Shown here one piece after another: positions 1 to 6,791 of a stretch of DNA of 12,310 bases. The notes beneath the pieces were generated by a model. It worked only from the letters and a program-made list of their open reading frames with translations, was not told where the DNA came from and ran no database searches. Each line of letters starts with the position of its first letter. Positions within the stretch are counted from its first letter, which is position 1. The DNA comes from JAQGMO01 sp050954505 (GTDB taxonomy: Bacteria > Pseudomonadota > Gammaproteobacteria > Burkholderiales > Burkholderiaceae_D). The stretch spans positions 1-12,310 of the forward strand of contig JBPBPY010000449.1 in assembly GCA_050954505.1 (NCBI GenBank), written 5' to 3'. Position numbers and translations under genes: made by a program.

Positions 1-1
1 G

Positions 2-109
2 AAATGGCGTACGGCGGCAGCATCATCGCCAACTGCTGCGCAAGCTGCGGCAAAATCGGCCACCCAGGCTGCAGCCCAGCCTGCAACGCAGTCTGCGGTA
101 CGTCGATGA
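2..109 (+). CDS. C-terminal tail of an upstream Ala/Gln-rich protein (5' end outside window)
   Basis: The frame starting at base 2 is open from the window edge to a TGA at 107-109 and encodes 35 residues, starting KWRTAAASS and ending TQSAVRR. The tail is dominated by Ala, Gln, Ser and Thr and looks like a disordered C-terminus. Its stop overlaps the ATG of the next gene (106-108) as ATGA, the usual signature of translationally coupled genes in one operon. The competing frame over the same bases gives an implausible Cys-rich peptide. The family cannot be named from this tail. In MSHA-type pilus loci a TPR protein (MshN) precedes the ATPase MshE, which would fit the context, but that is inference only. 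Confidence 0.6.
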   Translation, partial: KWRTAAASSPTAAQAAAKSATQAAAQPATQSAVRR

Positions 110-1899
110 GCAGCGCGCCGGCGAAAGCCATGGACCTGCACCAGATCGTCACCTGGCTGCTCGAAGATGGCATCGTCACTGGCGAAGAGGCCAAGGTCCT
201 GTACAACAAGTCGCGCGGCATCATGCGCAGCACCACGCCCACCATGCATCCGCTGGTGGCAACTGCGCAGTGCAAGGTGCATTTGCCGCAGGGATTCAAG
301 GCCACGCCGAACCGCCTGCTGACCCTGGACTGGCTTACCGAATGGGCCGCCGGCAAGGTCAAGCTGCCCTTCTTTCGCATCGACCCGCTGAAGATCGACT
401 TCACCCGTGTGGCCGATGTCATGTCGGCCACCTATGCCGCGCGCTTCAACATCCTGCCGGTGGAACTGACCACCACCGAGCTGGTAATTGCCACCGCCGA
501 ACCGCTGGCAGTGGAGTGGCTGCCGGAAATTGCCAAGGTCTCACGCCGCAACATCAAGCTGGTGGTGTCGAACCCGCTGGAAATTTCCCAGTACATTGCC
601 CAGTTCTTTTCACTGGCGAAATCGATCAAGAGCGCCAACAAGGCCACCGGTGGCGACCTGGCCTTGCGCAACAATTTCGAACAACTGGTCGAGCTGGGCA
701 AGAACAGCAAGCAGGTCGACGCCAACGACCAGCACATCATCAACATCGTCGACTGGCTGTGGCAATATGCGTTCGAGCAGCGCGCCTCCGACATTCATCT
801 GGAACCCAAGCGCGAGCTCGGCGCGGTGCGTTTTCGCATCGACGGCGTGCTGCACCAGGTCTACCAGGTGCCGGCCGTGGTGCTGATTGCCATGACCGCC
901 CGCATCAAGCTGCTCGGGCGCATGGATGTGATCGAAAAACGCCGTCCGCAGGACGGCCGCATCAAGACCCGCACTGCCAACGGCCAGGAGACCGAATTGC
1001 GGCTCTCGACCATGCCCACCGCGTTCGGCGAAAAGATGGTCATGCGCATCTTCGATCCGGAAGTGGTGGTCAAGACGCTGCCCGAACTGGGTTTTCCGGT
1101 TGATGACGCGCTGCGCTGGGATGGCTTGACCAGCCGCCCGAATGGCATCGTGCTGGTGACCGGCCCAACCGGCTCCGGCAAGACCACCACGCTCTACACC
1201 ACCCTCAAGGCGCTGGCCACTTCCGAAGTCAATGTCTGCACGGTGGAAGATCCCATCGAGATGGTCGAGCCCTCGTTCAACCAGATGCAGATCCAGCAAG
1301 GCATCGACCTGTCGTTTGCCGATGGCGTGCGCGCGCTGATGCGCCAGGATCCGGACATCATCATGGTCGGCGAAATCCGTGACCTGGAGACAGCGGAGAT
1401 GGCGATCCAGGCGGCATTGACCGGCCATCTGGTGCTCTCCACGCTGCATACCAACGACTCGCCTTCGGCGGTCATGCGGCTGCTTGAACTTGGCGTGCCC
1501 TACTACCTGCTCGAAGCGACGCTTTCCGGCATCCTGGCGCAGCGCCTGGTGCGCACGCTGTGCGCCCACTGCAAGTCGCCTGGCGGCGAGATTGCCGACG
1601 ATGTCTGGAACAGCCTGACCACCGAATGGCAGATGCCCAGGCCGGCCGTGGTCTACCGGGCGGTCGGCTGTCCGGAATGCCGCCAGACCGGTTTTCGCGG
1701 CCGCACCGGGCTGTATGAACTGCTCAGTGTGACGCAGCCGTTTTCACGGCTGATCCAGGCCGAGACCGATATTCATGCGCTGCGCCGGCAAAGCATCAAG
1801 GATGGCATGGTGCCGCTGCGCGTGGCCGGTGCCATCAAGATTGCCGAAGGCGTCACGACGGTGGAAGAAGTGCTGAAAGTGACCGCTGCGCTGAACTGA
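106..1899 (+). CDS. GspE/PilB/MshE-family secretion or type IV pilus assembly ATPase
   Basis: A 597-residue cytoplasmic hexameric ATPase of the type II secretion / type IV pilus extension class, which powers pilin or pseudopilin polymerisation at the inner membrane. An N-terminal MshEN/T2SSE_N-like region (about residues 60-190) precedes the core. In the core are Walker A GPTGSGKT (353-360), a Walker B/Asp-box region DPDIIMVGEIR (415-425) and a His box TGHLVLSTLHT around H441. A tetracysteine zinc site, C486-x2-C489 and C522-x2-C525, is typical of GspE/PilB extension ATPases and absent from PilT retraction ATPases. The start at 106 is chosen because it overlaps the upstream stop as ATGA. The in-frame ATG at 4 would add 34 Cys-rich residues that are really the upstream gene read out of frame. 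No PilC/GspF platform gene follows. The length and N-terminal domain resemble MshE most, but T2SS or T4P membership cannot be fixed from this gene alone. Confidence 0.9.
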   Translation: MSSAPAKAMDLHQIVTWLLEDGIVTGEEAKVLYNKSRGIMRSTTPTMHPLVATAQCKVHLPQGFKATPNRLLTLDWLTEWAAGKVKLPFFRIDPLKIDFTRVADVMSATYAARFNILPVELTTTELVIATAEPLAVEWLPEIAKVSRRNIKLVVSNPLEISQYIAQFFSLAKSIKSANKATGGDLALRNNFEQLVELGKNSKQVDANDQHIINIVDWLWQYAFEQRASDIHLEPKRELGAVRFRIDGVLHQVYQVPAVVLIAMTARIKLLGRMDVIEKRRPQDGRIKTRTANGQETELRLSTMPTAFGEKMVMRIFDPEVVVKTLPELGFPVDDALRWDGLTSRPNGIVLVTGPTGSGKTTTLYTTLKALATSEVNVCTVEDPIEMVEPSFNQMQIQQGIDLSFADGVRALMRQDPDIIMVGEIRDLETAEMAIQAALTGHLVLSTLHTNDSPSAVMRLLELGVPYYLLEATLSGILAQRLVRTLCAHCKSPGGEIADDVWNSLTTEWQMPRPAVVYRAVGCPECRQTGFRGRTGLYELLSVTQPFSRLIQAETDIHALRRQSIKDGMVPLRVAGAIKIAEGVTTVEEVLKVTAALN

Positions 1900-2902
1900 G
1901 TCCGTCGGCAACCGTGGGATAAGCGAGGCAAAAACCCAGTTCCTGCTTGATGCGCCGGTTCTCGAGGCGGCGCGACTCCGACATGAAGGACATCAGTGCC
2001 GGCGAGACCTGCGCGCGCAGTTCTTCGCGCGGCAGCCGTGCGGGACGGGCCAGCGCAAACGCATCGGCCACGGCATCGAAGTAGTCCGCCATCTTCATCT
2101 CGCTGTCGTCGACCGCGTGGTAGACCCGGCCAGGCGCAGCGGCAAACAACAGCCGCACCAGCAGACGCGCCAGGTCATCGGCATGGATATGGTTGGTGAA
2201 GACATCGTCGGCAGCATTCAAGGCCGGGGTGCCGCGCTGCAGCCGCTCCAGCGGCAGGCGATCGCTGGCATAGATGCCCGGCACCCGCACGATGGCCAGC
2301 TTGCCGTGGGCACGCCGGGACCAGGCACGCAGCGTCCTTTCGGCATCGACGCGGCGTACGGCGCGCGCATTTTGCGGCGCCACCGGACGCGTTTCATCGA
2401 ACAAGGCACCGTTGCAGTTGCCGTATACGCCTGTGGTGCTGACATAAACGAGCCGGGCGCCGTCGGGTAAAATGGCGGCAAGATTGCGCGTGCGCTGGTC
2501 GAGTTCGCCGGCAGCCGGCGGCGGCGCCAGATGCAGGATGCGCTCGGCCAGACCGCCCAGCCGTGCGAGGCTGGCCGGCTGGTCGAGATCGGCGACGATC
2601 GGAATGGCACCCGCTGCACGCAGGGCTGCACGGCGTTCCGGCTGGCTGGTGACGGCAAAGATGCGAAAGCGCTGGCGCAGCAACGGCAGCAGCCGCAAAC
2701 CGACGTCGCCGCAACCGATGATCAGCAGACGTGGTAATTTGCCGGCCCTCTTGGTATTGTGCGCAGAGTTCTGCGCGCTGTCGAATGCAATCTCGTGCCG
2801 GGTGTGTTGCGCGTCGTGCCCGCTGTCGTGTCTGACACCAGGCCCGGTGTGTCGTTTGGTATCGTGTTTGATATCGCCAATAGCGCTGTTTGAAGTATTC
2901 AT
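1853..2902 (-). CDS. NAD-dependent epimerase/dehydratase-like SDR protein (YeeZ-like)
   Basis: A 349-residue Rossmann-fold protein of the extended/atypical short-chain dehydrogenase group, probably cytoplasmic and NAD(P)-binding; the substrate is unknown. The nucleotide-binding GxGxxG is GCGDVG at residues 63-68, after the beta strand RLLII. The segment YVSTTGVYG followed by a DE-x-RPVAP stretch is typical of NAD-dependent epimerases and of the YeeZ group. Members usually begin a few residues before the glycine motif, giving about 290 residues. Here the only available ATG/GTG/TTG start lies 62 residues ahead, adding a His/Asp/Arg-rich, low-complexity N-terminal tail with seven His in the first 48 residues. 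The start codon is 11 nt from the divergent reductase start. The 3' end overlaps the ATPase gene by 47 nt tail to tail. The core domain call is firm; the N-terminus is doubtful. Confidence 0.82.
   Translation of the reverse strand: MNTSNSAIGDIKHDTKRHTGPGVRHDSGHDAQHTRHEIAFDSAQNSAHNTKRAGKLPRLLIIGCGDVGLRLLPLLRQRFRIFAVTSQPERRAALRAAGAIPIVADLDQPASLARLGGLAERILHLAPPPAAGELDQRTRNLAAILPDGARLVYVSTTGVYGNCNGALFDETRPVAPQNARAVRRVDAERTLRAWSRRAHGKLAIVRVPGIYASDRLPLERLQRGTPALNAADDVFTNHIHADDLARLLVRLLFAAAPGRVYHAVDDSEMKMADYFDAVADAFALARPARLPREELRAQVSPALMSFMSESRRLENRRIKQELGFCLAYPTVADGLSSAQRSLSALLPPS
2761..2776. promoter_or_regulatory. 16-bp operator-like palindrome between the divergent gene cores
   Basis: GCGCAGA and TCTGCGC form perfect 7-bp arms around a 2-bp centre (GT). 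The site lies inside the low-complexity N-terminal tail of the epimerase frame and about 140 bp before the reductase start, where a shared divergent control region would be expected. The symmetry suggests a dimeric regulator. No known consensus was recognised, and it may be chance in GC-rich coding DNA. Confidence 0.3.
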
Positions 2903-2913
2903 TTCGGAATTGT

Positions 2914-3942
2914 ATGACTTTCCAAGTAACCGTCCAACCCAGCGGCCGCCAGTTTTCCTGTGATGCCGACGAAACCATCCTGAGCGCTGCCTTGCGCGCC
3001 GACGTCGGTTTGCCGTATGGCTGCAAGAACGGCGCCTGCAGCAGCTGCAAGGGCCGCGTGCTGGCCGGTTCGCTTACCCACGGTGCGCATCAGCAAAAAG
3101 CGCTCACTGCGGCGGAAGAGGCAAACGGCCTGGCGCTGTTCTGCTGCGCGATTCCTGATGGCGACATCGTCATCGAGGCGCGTGAAGTGCTGGGGCTCGG
3201 TGAATTCCCGCCGCGCAAGATGCCGACGCGGGTGGCAAAGCTCGAACGCCTGGCCGACGATGTCATCGTCATGTCGCTGCAACTGCCGGCGGCCGACAAG
3301 CTGCTCTACAAGGCTGGGCAGTATCTGGAGTTCATGCTCAAGGATGGCAAGCGGCGCAGCTACAGCATGGCCAATGCGCCCCATGTGGGCGAGCACCTGA
3401 CACTGCATGTGCGCCACATGCCCGGCGGCCTGTTTACCGACCATGTTTTTACCACCATGAAGGAGCGCGACATCCTGCGGTTCGAAGGTCCGCTGGGCAG
3501 CTTCTTCCTGCGCGAGGAATCGGACAAGCCGATGATCCTGCTGGCTTCCGGCACCGGCTTCGCGCCCATCAAGGCCATCGTCGAACAGGCCATGCTGAAC
3601 AATCCCGGCCGGCCGATGACGCTGTACTGGGGCGGACGACGACCGCAGGACCTGTACATGCACACGCTGTGCGAAGAGTGGGCGCGCAGTCTGCCCGGCT
3701 TTTCCTATGTACCGGTCCTCTCCAACGCACTGCCTGAAGACGATTGGCAGGGCCGCATCGGCTTTGTCCACAGCGCCGTGATGGTCGATCTGCCCGATAT
3801 GTCGGCCTACCAGGTCTATGCCTGCGGTGCGCCCATCGTGGTCGACTCCGCACGGCGTGATTTTGTCAGCCTGTGCCAGTTGCCGGAAGAAGAATTTTAT
3901 GCCGATGCATTCACCAGCGAAGCCGATCTGGCCGCTGGCTGA
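2914..3942 (+). CDS. [2Fe-2S] ferredoxin / FAD / NAD(P) oxidoreductase (CDP-6-deoxy-delta-3,4-glucoseen reductase-like)
   Basis: A 342-residue soluble flavo-iron-sulfur reductase that moves electrons from NAD(P)H through FAD to a plant-type [2Fe-2S] centre. An N-terminal ferredoxin domain (about 1-95) carries C37-x4-C42-x2-C45 and the final ligand in the LFCCA motif (C77 or C78). An FAD-binding barrel follows with R148-x-Y150-S151. The NAD(P) domain has GTGFAP at 213-218 and a C-terminal YACGAP motif. Database entries of this architecture in Burkholderiales are often named CDP-6-deoxy-delta-3,4-glucoseen reductase (AscD/DdhD), but no deoxysugar genes are nearby, so the physiological partner is unknown. 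The start at 2914 (MTFQVTVQ) begins directly at the first ferredoxin strand. The ATG at 2890 would add eight residues and run across the divergent gene's start. An aminotransferase follows 48 nt downstream, probably in the same transcript. Confidence 0.88.
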   Translation: MTFQVTVQPSGRQFSCDADETILSAALRADVGLPYGCKNGACSSCKGRVLAGSLTHGAHQQKALTAAEEANGLALFCCAIPDGDIVIEAREVLGLGEFPPRKMPTRVAKLERLADDVIVMSLQLPAADKLLYKAGQYLEFMLKDGKRRSYSMANAPHVGEHLTLHVRHMPGGLFTDHVFTTMKERDILRFEGPLGSFFLREESDKPMILLASGTGFAPIKAIVEQAMLNNPGRPMTLYWGGRRPQDLYMHTLCEEWARSLPGFSYVPVLSNALPEDDWQGRIGFVHSAVMVDLPDMSAYQVYACGAPIVVDSARRDFVSLCQLPEEEFYADAFTSEADLAAG

Positions 3943-3978
3943 GCACGGCGCCACGCAATTCAATTGAACCGAATCATT

Positions 3979-3984
3979 GAGGAG
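3979..3984 (+). promoter_or_regulatory. Shine-Dalgarno site GAGGAG of the aminotransferase
   Basis: GAGGAG sits 6 nt before the ATG at 3991 and decides the start of the aminotransferase. The alternative in-frame start at 3964 would place this ribosome-binding site inside the coding sequence. Confidence 0.8.
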
Positions 3985-3990
3985 TACCGA

Positions 3991-5193
3991 ATGGAATTTT
4001 CCGATTACAACGTCAACGCCCTGCTCTCGATCACCAAGCGTCCCGAGCTGGTATTTCTTGAAGGCGAAGGCATGTACCTGACGGATCACCAGGGCAAACG
4101 CTACCTCGACTATCTGCAGGGATGGGCCGTGAACTGCCTGGGCCATTCGCCGGCCTGCATCCAGGAGGCCCTGGCAGCGCAGTCGAAAAAGCTGATCAAC
4201 CCATCGCCGGCGTTCTACAACGCGCCGATGATCGAGCTGGCCACACTGTTGACCGCGAACTCGTGTTTCGACAAGGTGTTCTTCGCCAACAGCGGCGCCG
4301 AGGCCAATGAAGGTGCCATCAAGCTGGCGCGCAAATGGGGCAAGCTCAACAAGAATGCCAAGGGCGAACACCGCAACGAGATCATCACTTTCGACCACAG
4401 CTTCCACGGCCGCACACTGGCGACCATGTCGGCCAGCGGCAAGCCGGGCTGGGACACGATCTTCGCGCCCCAGGTGCCGGCCTTCTTCAAAGCCGACTTG
4501 AATGACCTGGCCAGCGTCGAGCGGCTCATTACCGACAAGACCGTGGCCGTGATGCTCGAACCGGTGCAAGGGGAAGGCGGCGTGATTCCTGCCACGCGTG
4601 AATTCATGCAAGCCTTGCGCAAGCTGACCACCGAGCGCAATCTGCTTTTGATCGTCGATGAGGTGCAGACCGGCATGGGCCGTACCGGTCAGCTATTTGC
4701 CTATCAACTCTCCGATATCGTGCCGGACATCATGACGCTCGGTAAAGGCATTGGTGGCGGCGTGCCGCTGGCGGCACTGCTGTGCCGCGCGCAAGTCGCC
4801 TGTTTCGAACCGGGCGACCAGGGCGGCACCTACAATGGCAATCCGCTCATTACCGCCGTAGGCGTGGCAGTCATCAAGGCACTGCTGGCGCCAGGGTTCC
4901 TGCAATCGGTGCTCGACAAGGGCGACTATTTGCGCGGCGAATTGCTCAAGCTCTCGGAGCAGCACGGCTTCAAGGGCGAACGCGGCGAAGGCTTGCTGCG
5001 CGCACTGAAGCTGGGCAAGGACATTGGTGGCGAAATCGTCGAAGCGGCGCGTGACATGGGTCCGCTTGGACTGCTGCTGAATTCGCCGCGCCCTGACTTG
5101 CTGCGTTTCATGCCGGCATTGAATGTGACCACGCAAGAGATCGACCTGATGATCTCGATGTTGTCGCAGACCTTGAAAAAACTGGGTCATTGA
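3991..5193 (+). CDS. argD: Class III PLP aminotransferase, ArgD-like acetylornithine transaminase
   Basis: A 400-residue cytoplasmic pyridoxal-phosphate enzyme of fold type I, subgroup class III. The sequence shows NSGAEANEGAIKLAR for phosphate binding and an SFHGRT loop. DEVQTGMGRTG follows, with D223 expected to contact the pyridine nitrogen, and then the Schiff-base lysine K252 in LGKGIGGG. Length and motifs match N-acetylornithine aminotransferases (arginine biosynthesis: N-acetylglutamate semialdehyde plus glutamate to N-acetylornithine plus 2-oxoglutarate). Related 4-aminobutyrate or succinylornithine transaminases share these motifs, so the substrate is less certain than the class. The start is set by GAGGAG 6 nt upstream. 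It lies 48 nt after the reductase gene in the same direction and is followed by a hairpin 10 nt beyond the stop. No other arg genes are in the window. Confidence 0.85.
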   Translation: MEFSDYNVNALLSITKRPELVFLEGEGMYLTDHQGKRYLDYLQGWAVNCLGHSPACIQEALAAQSKKLINPSPAFYNAPMIELATLLTANSCFDKVFFANSGAEANEGAIKLARKWGKLNKNAKGEHRNEIITFDHSFHGRTLATMSASGKPGWDTIFAPQVPAFFKADLNDLASVERLITDKTVAVMLEPVQGEGGVIPATREFMQALRKLTTERNLLLIVDEVQTGMGRTGQLFAYQLSDIVPDIMTLGKGIGGGVPLAALLCRAQVACFEPGDQGGTYNGNPLITAVGVAVIKALLAPGFLQSVLDKGDYLRGELLKLSEQHGFKGERGEGLLRALKLGKDIGGEIVEAARDMGPLGLLLNSPRPDLLRFMPALNVTTQEIDLMISMLSQTLKKLGH

Positions 5194-5203
5194 ACGACGG
5201 CAT

Positions 5204-5239
5204 GCAGACCCGGGGATTGCATTCGATGCCCGGGTCTGC
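5204..5239 (+). terminator. Strong hairpin after the aminotransferase, without a T-tract
   Basis: GCAGACCCGGG (5204-5214) and CCCGGGTCTGC (5229-5239) are perfect 11-bp arms around a 14-nt loop, starting 10 nt after the stop codon. No run of T follows on either strand, so this is not a canonical intrinsic terminator. It may be a 3' stabilising hairpin, or assist Rho-dependent or polymerase-pausing termination. Confidence 0.55.
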
Positions 5240-5297
5240 CACCCTGACGCTGCCGCTCGGCAGAATCTGGCCGCAACAGTGCGCGCATCATTACACA

Positions 5298-5319
5298 AAG
5301 CAGTGCACGAAGCAGTGCA
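5298..5319. repeat. Short tandem repeat, AAGCAGTGCA twice with 12-bp period
   Basis: AAGCAGTGCA occurs at 5298-5307 and again at 5310-5319, about 105 bp before the start of the DUF4142 gene. One helical turn plus two bases separates the copies. It could be a tandem binding site or chance; it does not match a consensus known to me. Confidence 0.35.
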
Positions 5320-5412
5320 TGAAATGGGGTTTTCTCCTACACGCCATCTACCGCCTGTCCGACTGCATTCCAGACGCGATTCCATTACATTGTGTGTTCT
5401 TCTTAAAATAAT

Positions 5413-5417
5413 AAGGA
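5413..5417 (+). promoter_or_regulatory. Shine-Dalgarno site AAGGA of the DUF4142 gene
   Basis: AAGGA ends 8 nt before the ATG at 5426. The same frame is open back to an ATG at 5279, but this site and the signal peptide that begins just after 5426 both support the shorter protein. TAAAAT at 5404-5409 looks like a -10 box, but it lies too close to the ribosome-binding site to give a usable leader. Confidence 0.7.
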
Positions 5418-5425
5418 ACACTCAC

Positions 5426-6019
5426 ATGAATACCACCAAGAACATTACCACCGGCCTGTCACGCAAACCTCTGCAAACGCTGTTGCTCGCAGCCAGCGTC
5501 AGCTTTGCTGCCCTGGTCGCCGCACCGGTCATGGCACAAAACACCGCTGCGCCTGCCATGTCCCATTCCGACAAGAGTGGCCAGCTCGCGCATGCCGATG
5601 GCAAGATGCTGGGCGACCTGGTGGAAGGCAATCGCGCTGAAGTGCAAGCAGGCCAGCTGGCCCTGGAAAAGTCGCAGAACGCTGACGTGAAAAAATTTGC
5701 CCAGATGATGATCGACGATCATGGCAAGGCTGTCACGGAAATCGAAGCACTTGCGCAAAGCAAGGGCACCAAGCTGCCGGACGGCATTGGCGCCATGCAC
5801 AAGACCAAGGAAGTGGCACTGAAGGCCATGTCGGGCCATACCTTCGATCGTGAATATGCCAAGCGTGCCGGCGTGGGCGACCATGAAGCCACCCTTAAGC
5901 TGCTCAAGAAAATCCAGGCCGATGGCAAGGACGCCGACCTGAAGGCATTGGCCGACAAGATGGTGCCGGTAGTCCAGGGTCACCTCGACATGGCCAAGAA
6001 GCTGGTCAGCATGAAGTAA
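5426..6019 (+). CDS. Secreted DUF4142-family (ferritin-like fold) protein
   Basis: A 197-residue exported protein. An N-terminal signal peptide, with a basic n-region (SRKP) and a hydrophobic core LLLAASVSFAALVAAP, ends in VMA before Gln, a good signal peptidase I site around residue 35. The mature part is helical and matches the DUF4142 pattern: EVQAGQLALEKSQNADVKKFAQMMIDDH, then a conserved HDREY-like stretch (HTFDREYAKRAGVGDHE) and a terminal PVVQGHLDMAKKL helix. DUF4142 proteins are predicted periplasmic or outer-membrane-associated four-helix proteins of the ferritin-like class. Their biochemical function is not established; some members are linked to stress or metal response. The gene stands alone, with hairpin-bounded intergenic regions on both sides, so it is probably monocistronic. 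Confidence 0.87.
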   Translation: MNTTKNITTGLSRKPLQTLLLAASVSFAALVAAPVMAQNTAAPAMSHSDKSGQLAHADGKMLGDLVEGNRAEVQAGQLALEKSQNADVKKFAQMMIDDHGKAVTEIEALAQSKGTKLPDGIGAMHKTKEVALKAMSGHTFDREYAKRAGVGDHEATLKLLKKIQADGKDADLKALADKMVPVVQGHLDMAKKLVSMK

Positions 6020-6042
6020 TTGTTCATACGCTGTAGCGCAAG

Positions 6043-6080
6043 CCGCGCGCCACGATGCATTCGTGGCGTGCGGTTTTTTT
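6043..6080 (+). terminator. Rho-independent terminator of the DUF4142 gene
   Basis: A 13-bp stem (6043-6055 paired with 6061-6073, one G-U wobble), a 5-nt TGCAT loop and a run of seven T at 6074-6080 follow the stop codon by 23 nt. Read from the other strand the wobble becomes an A-C mismatch and no T-run follows, so it serves the plus strand. It separates this gene from the convergent mod operon. Confidence 0.93.
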
Positions 6081-6122
6081 GTCGCCAGTGTTTTCAACTG
6101 CGCCGTGCCGGCGAATTTGCCA

Positions 6123-6791
6123 CTAGCGTGCCATGCAATGTCCATCCAGCAGCTCGATCACATGGTCATTGCGGCTGTCGATATCGTCCTCATCATGCGT
6201 GATCAGGATCATCGGAATGTCGAGTTGCTGCTGCAGCTCGGCCAGTTCGTCTCGCAGCCGGGACCGCAGGCTGCGGTCGAGCGCGGCATAGGGTTCGTCG
6301 AGCAGCAAGGCGCGCGGCGGGTTGACGAGCGCGCGCGCCAACGCCACACGCTGGCGCTGTCCGCCGGATAATTGTTCCGGATACTGGTCGGCCACGGCGT
6401 CGAGGTGGAATTTCCCCAGCCACGCCATGACCTGCGGATGACGCTGCGCGCGCGGCGGATTGCGCCAGCCGGCATGCAGCGCAAAGCCGATGTTCTGGCA
6501 CACGGTCAGGTGCGGAAACAAGGCGTAATCCTGGAACAGGTAGGCCAGGCCGCGCTGCTGCGGCGTCAGATCGATACCGCCACTGCTGTCGAACAGCACG
6601 CTGCTTCCAAGACGCACATGGCCACCGTCAGGTTTGCTCAAGCCGGCGATCAGTTTCAGGGTCTGGCTTTTGCCGGCACCCGATGGTCCGAACAGTACCA
6701 GGCGTTTGGCACTGCTCTGGAAAACGACAGACAATTCGAAGTGCCGCTGGCCGCTGCGAAAGGTTTTTACAAGCGCAATGTCCCACATCAT
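6123..6791 (-). CDS. modC: Molybdate ABC transporter ATP-binding protein, short form
   Basis: A 222-residue ABC ATPase, the cytoplasmic motor of molybdate import. Walker A is GPSGAGKS (35-42), Q-loop Q87, signature LSGGQ (141-145), Walker B RALLLDE with catalytic E166, D-loop ALD, and H-loop H199. It ends about 23 residues after the H-loop, so the C-terminal TOBE/Mop molybdate-binding domain found in E. coli-type ModC (about 350 residues) is missing. The end is a clean stop, and the next 100 bp towards the DUF4142 terminator show no obvious continuation. The first ATG (6791) overlaps the modB stop as ATGA; a second ATG follows immediately. Assignment as ModC rests on the operon with modA and modB, since the ATPase domain alone resembles sulfate and polyamine importers too. 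Confidence 0.88.
   Translation of the reverse strand: MMWDIALVKTFRSGQRHFELSVVFQSSAKRLVLFGPSGAGKSQTLKLIAGLSKPDGGHVRLGSSVLFDSSGGIDLTPQQRGLAYLFQDYALFPHLTVCQNIGFALHAGWRNPPRAQRHPQVMAWLGKFHLDAVADQYPEQLSGGQRQRVALARALVNPPRALLLDEPYAALDRSLRSRLRDELAELQQQLDIPMILITHDEDDIDSRNDHVIELLDGHCMAR

Noticed and set aside
2899..4611. Minus-strand open frame of 570 codons opposite the reductase and aminotransferase
   Set aside because: It crosses two genes with complete catalytic motifs and an intergenic ribosome-binding site, and its own translation is His/Gln-rich without a domain.
5404..5409. TAAAAT as the -10 box of the DUF4142 gene
   Set aside because: Transcription would start within or after the ribosome-binding site at 5413-5417, and no acceptable -35 lies 16-18 nt upstream.
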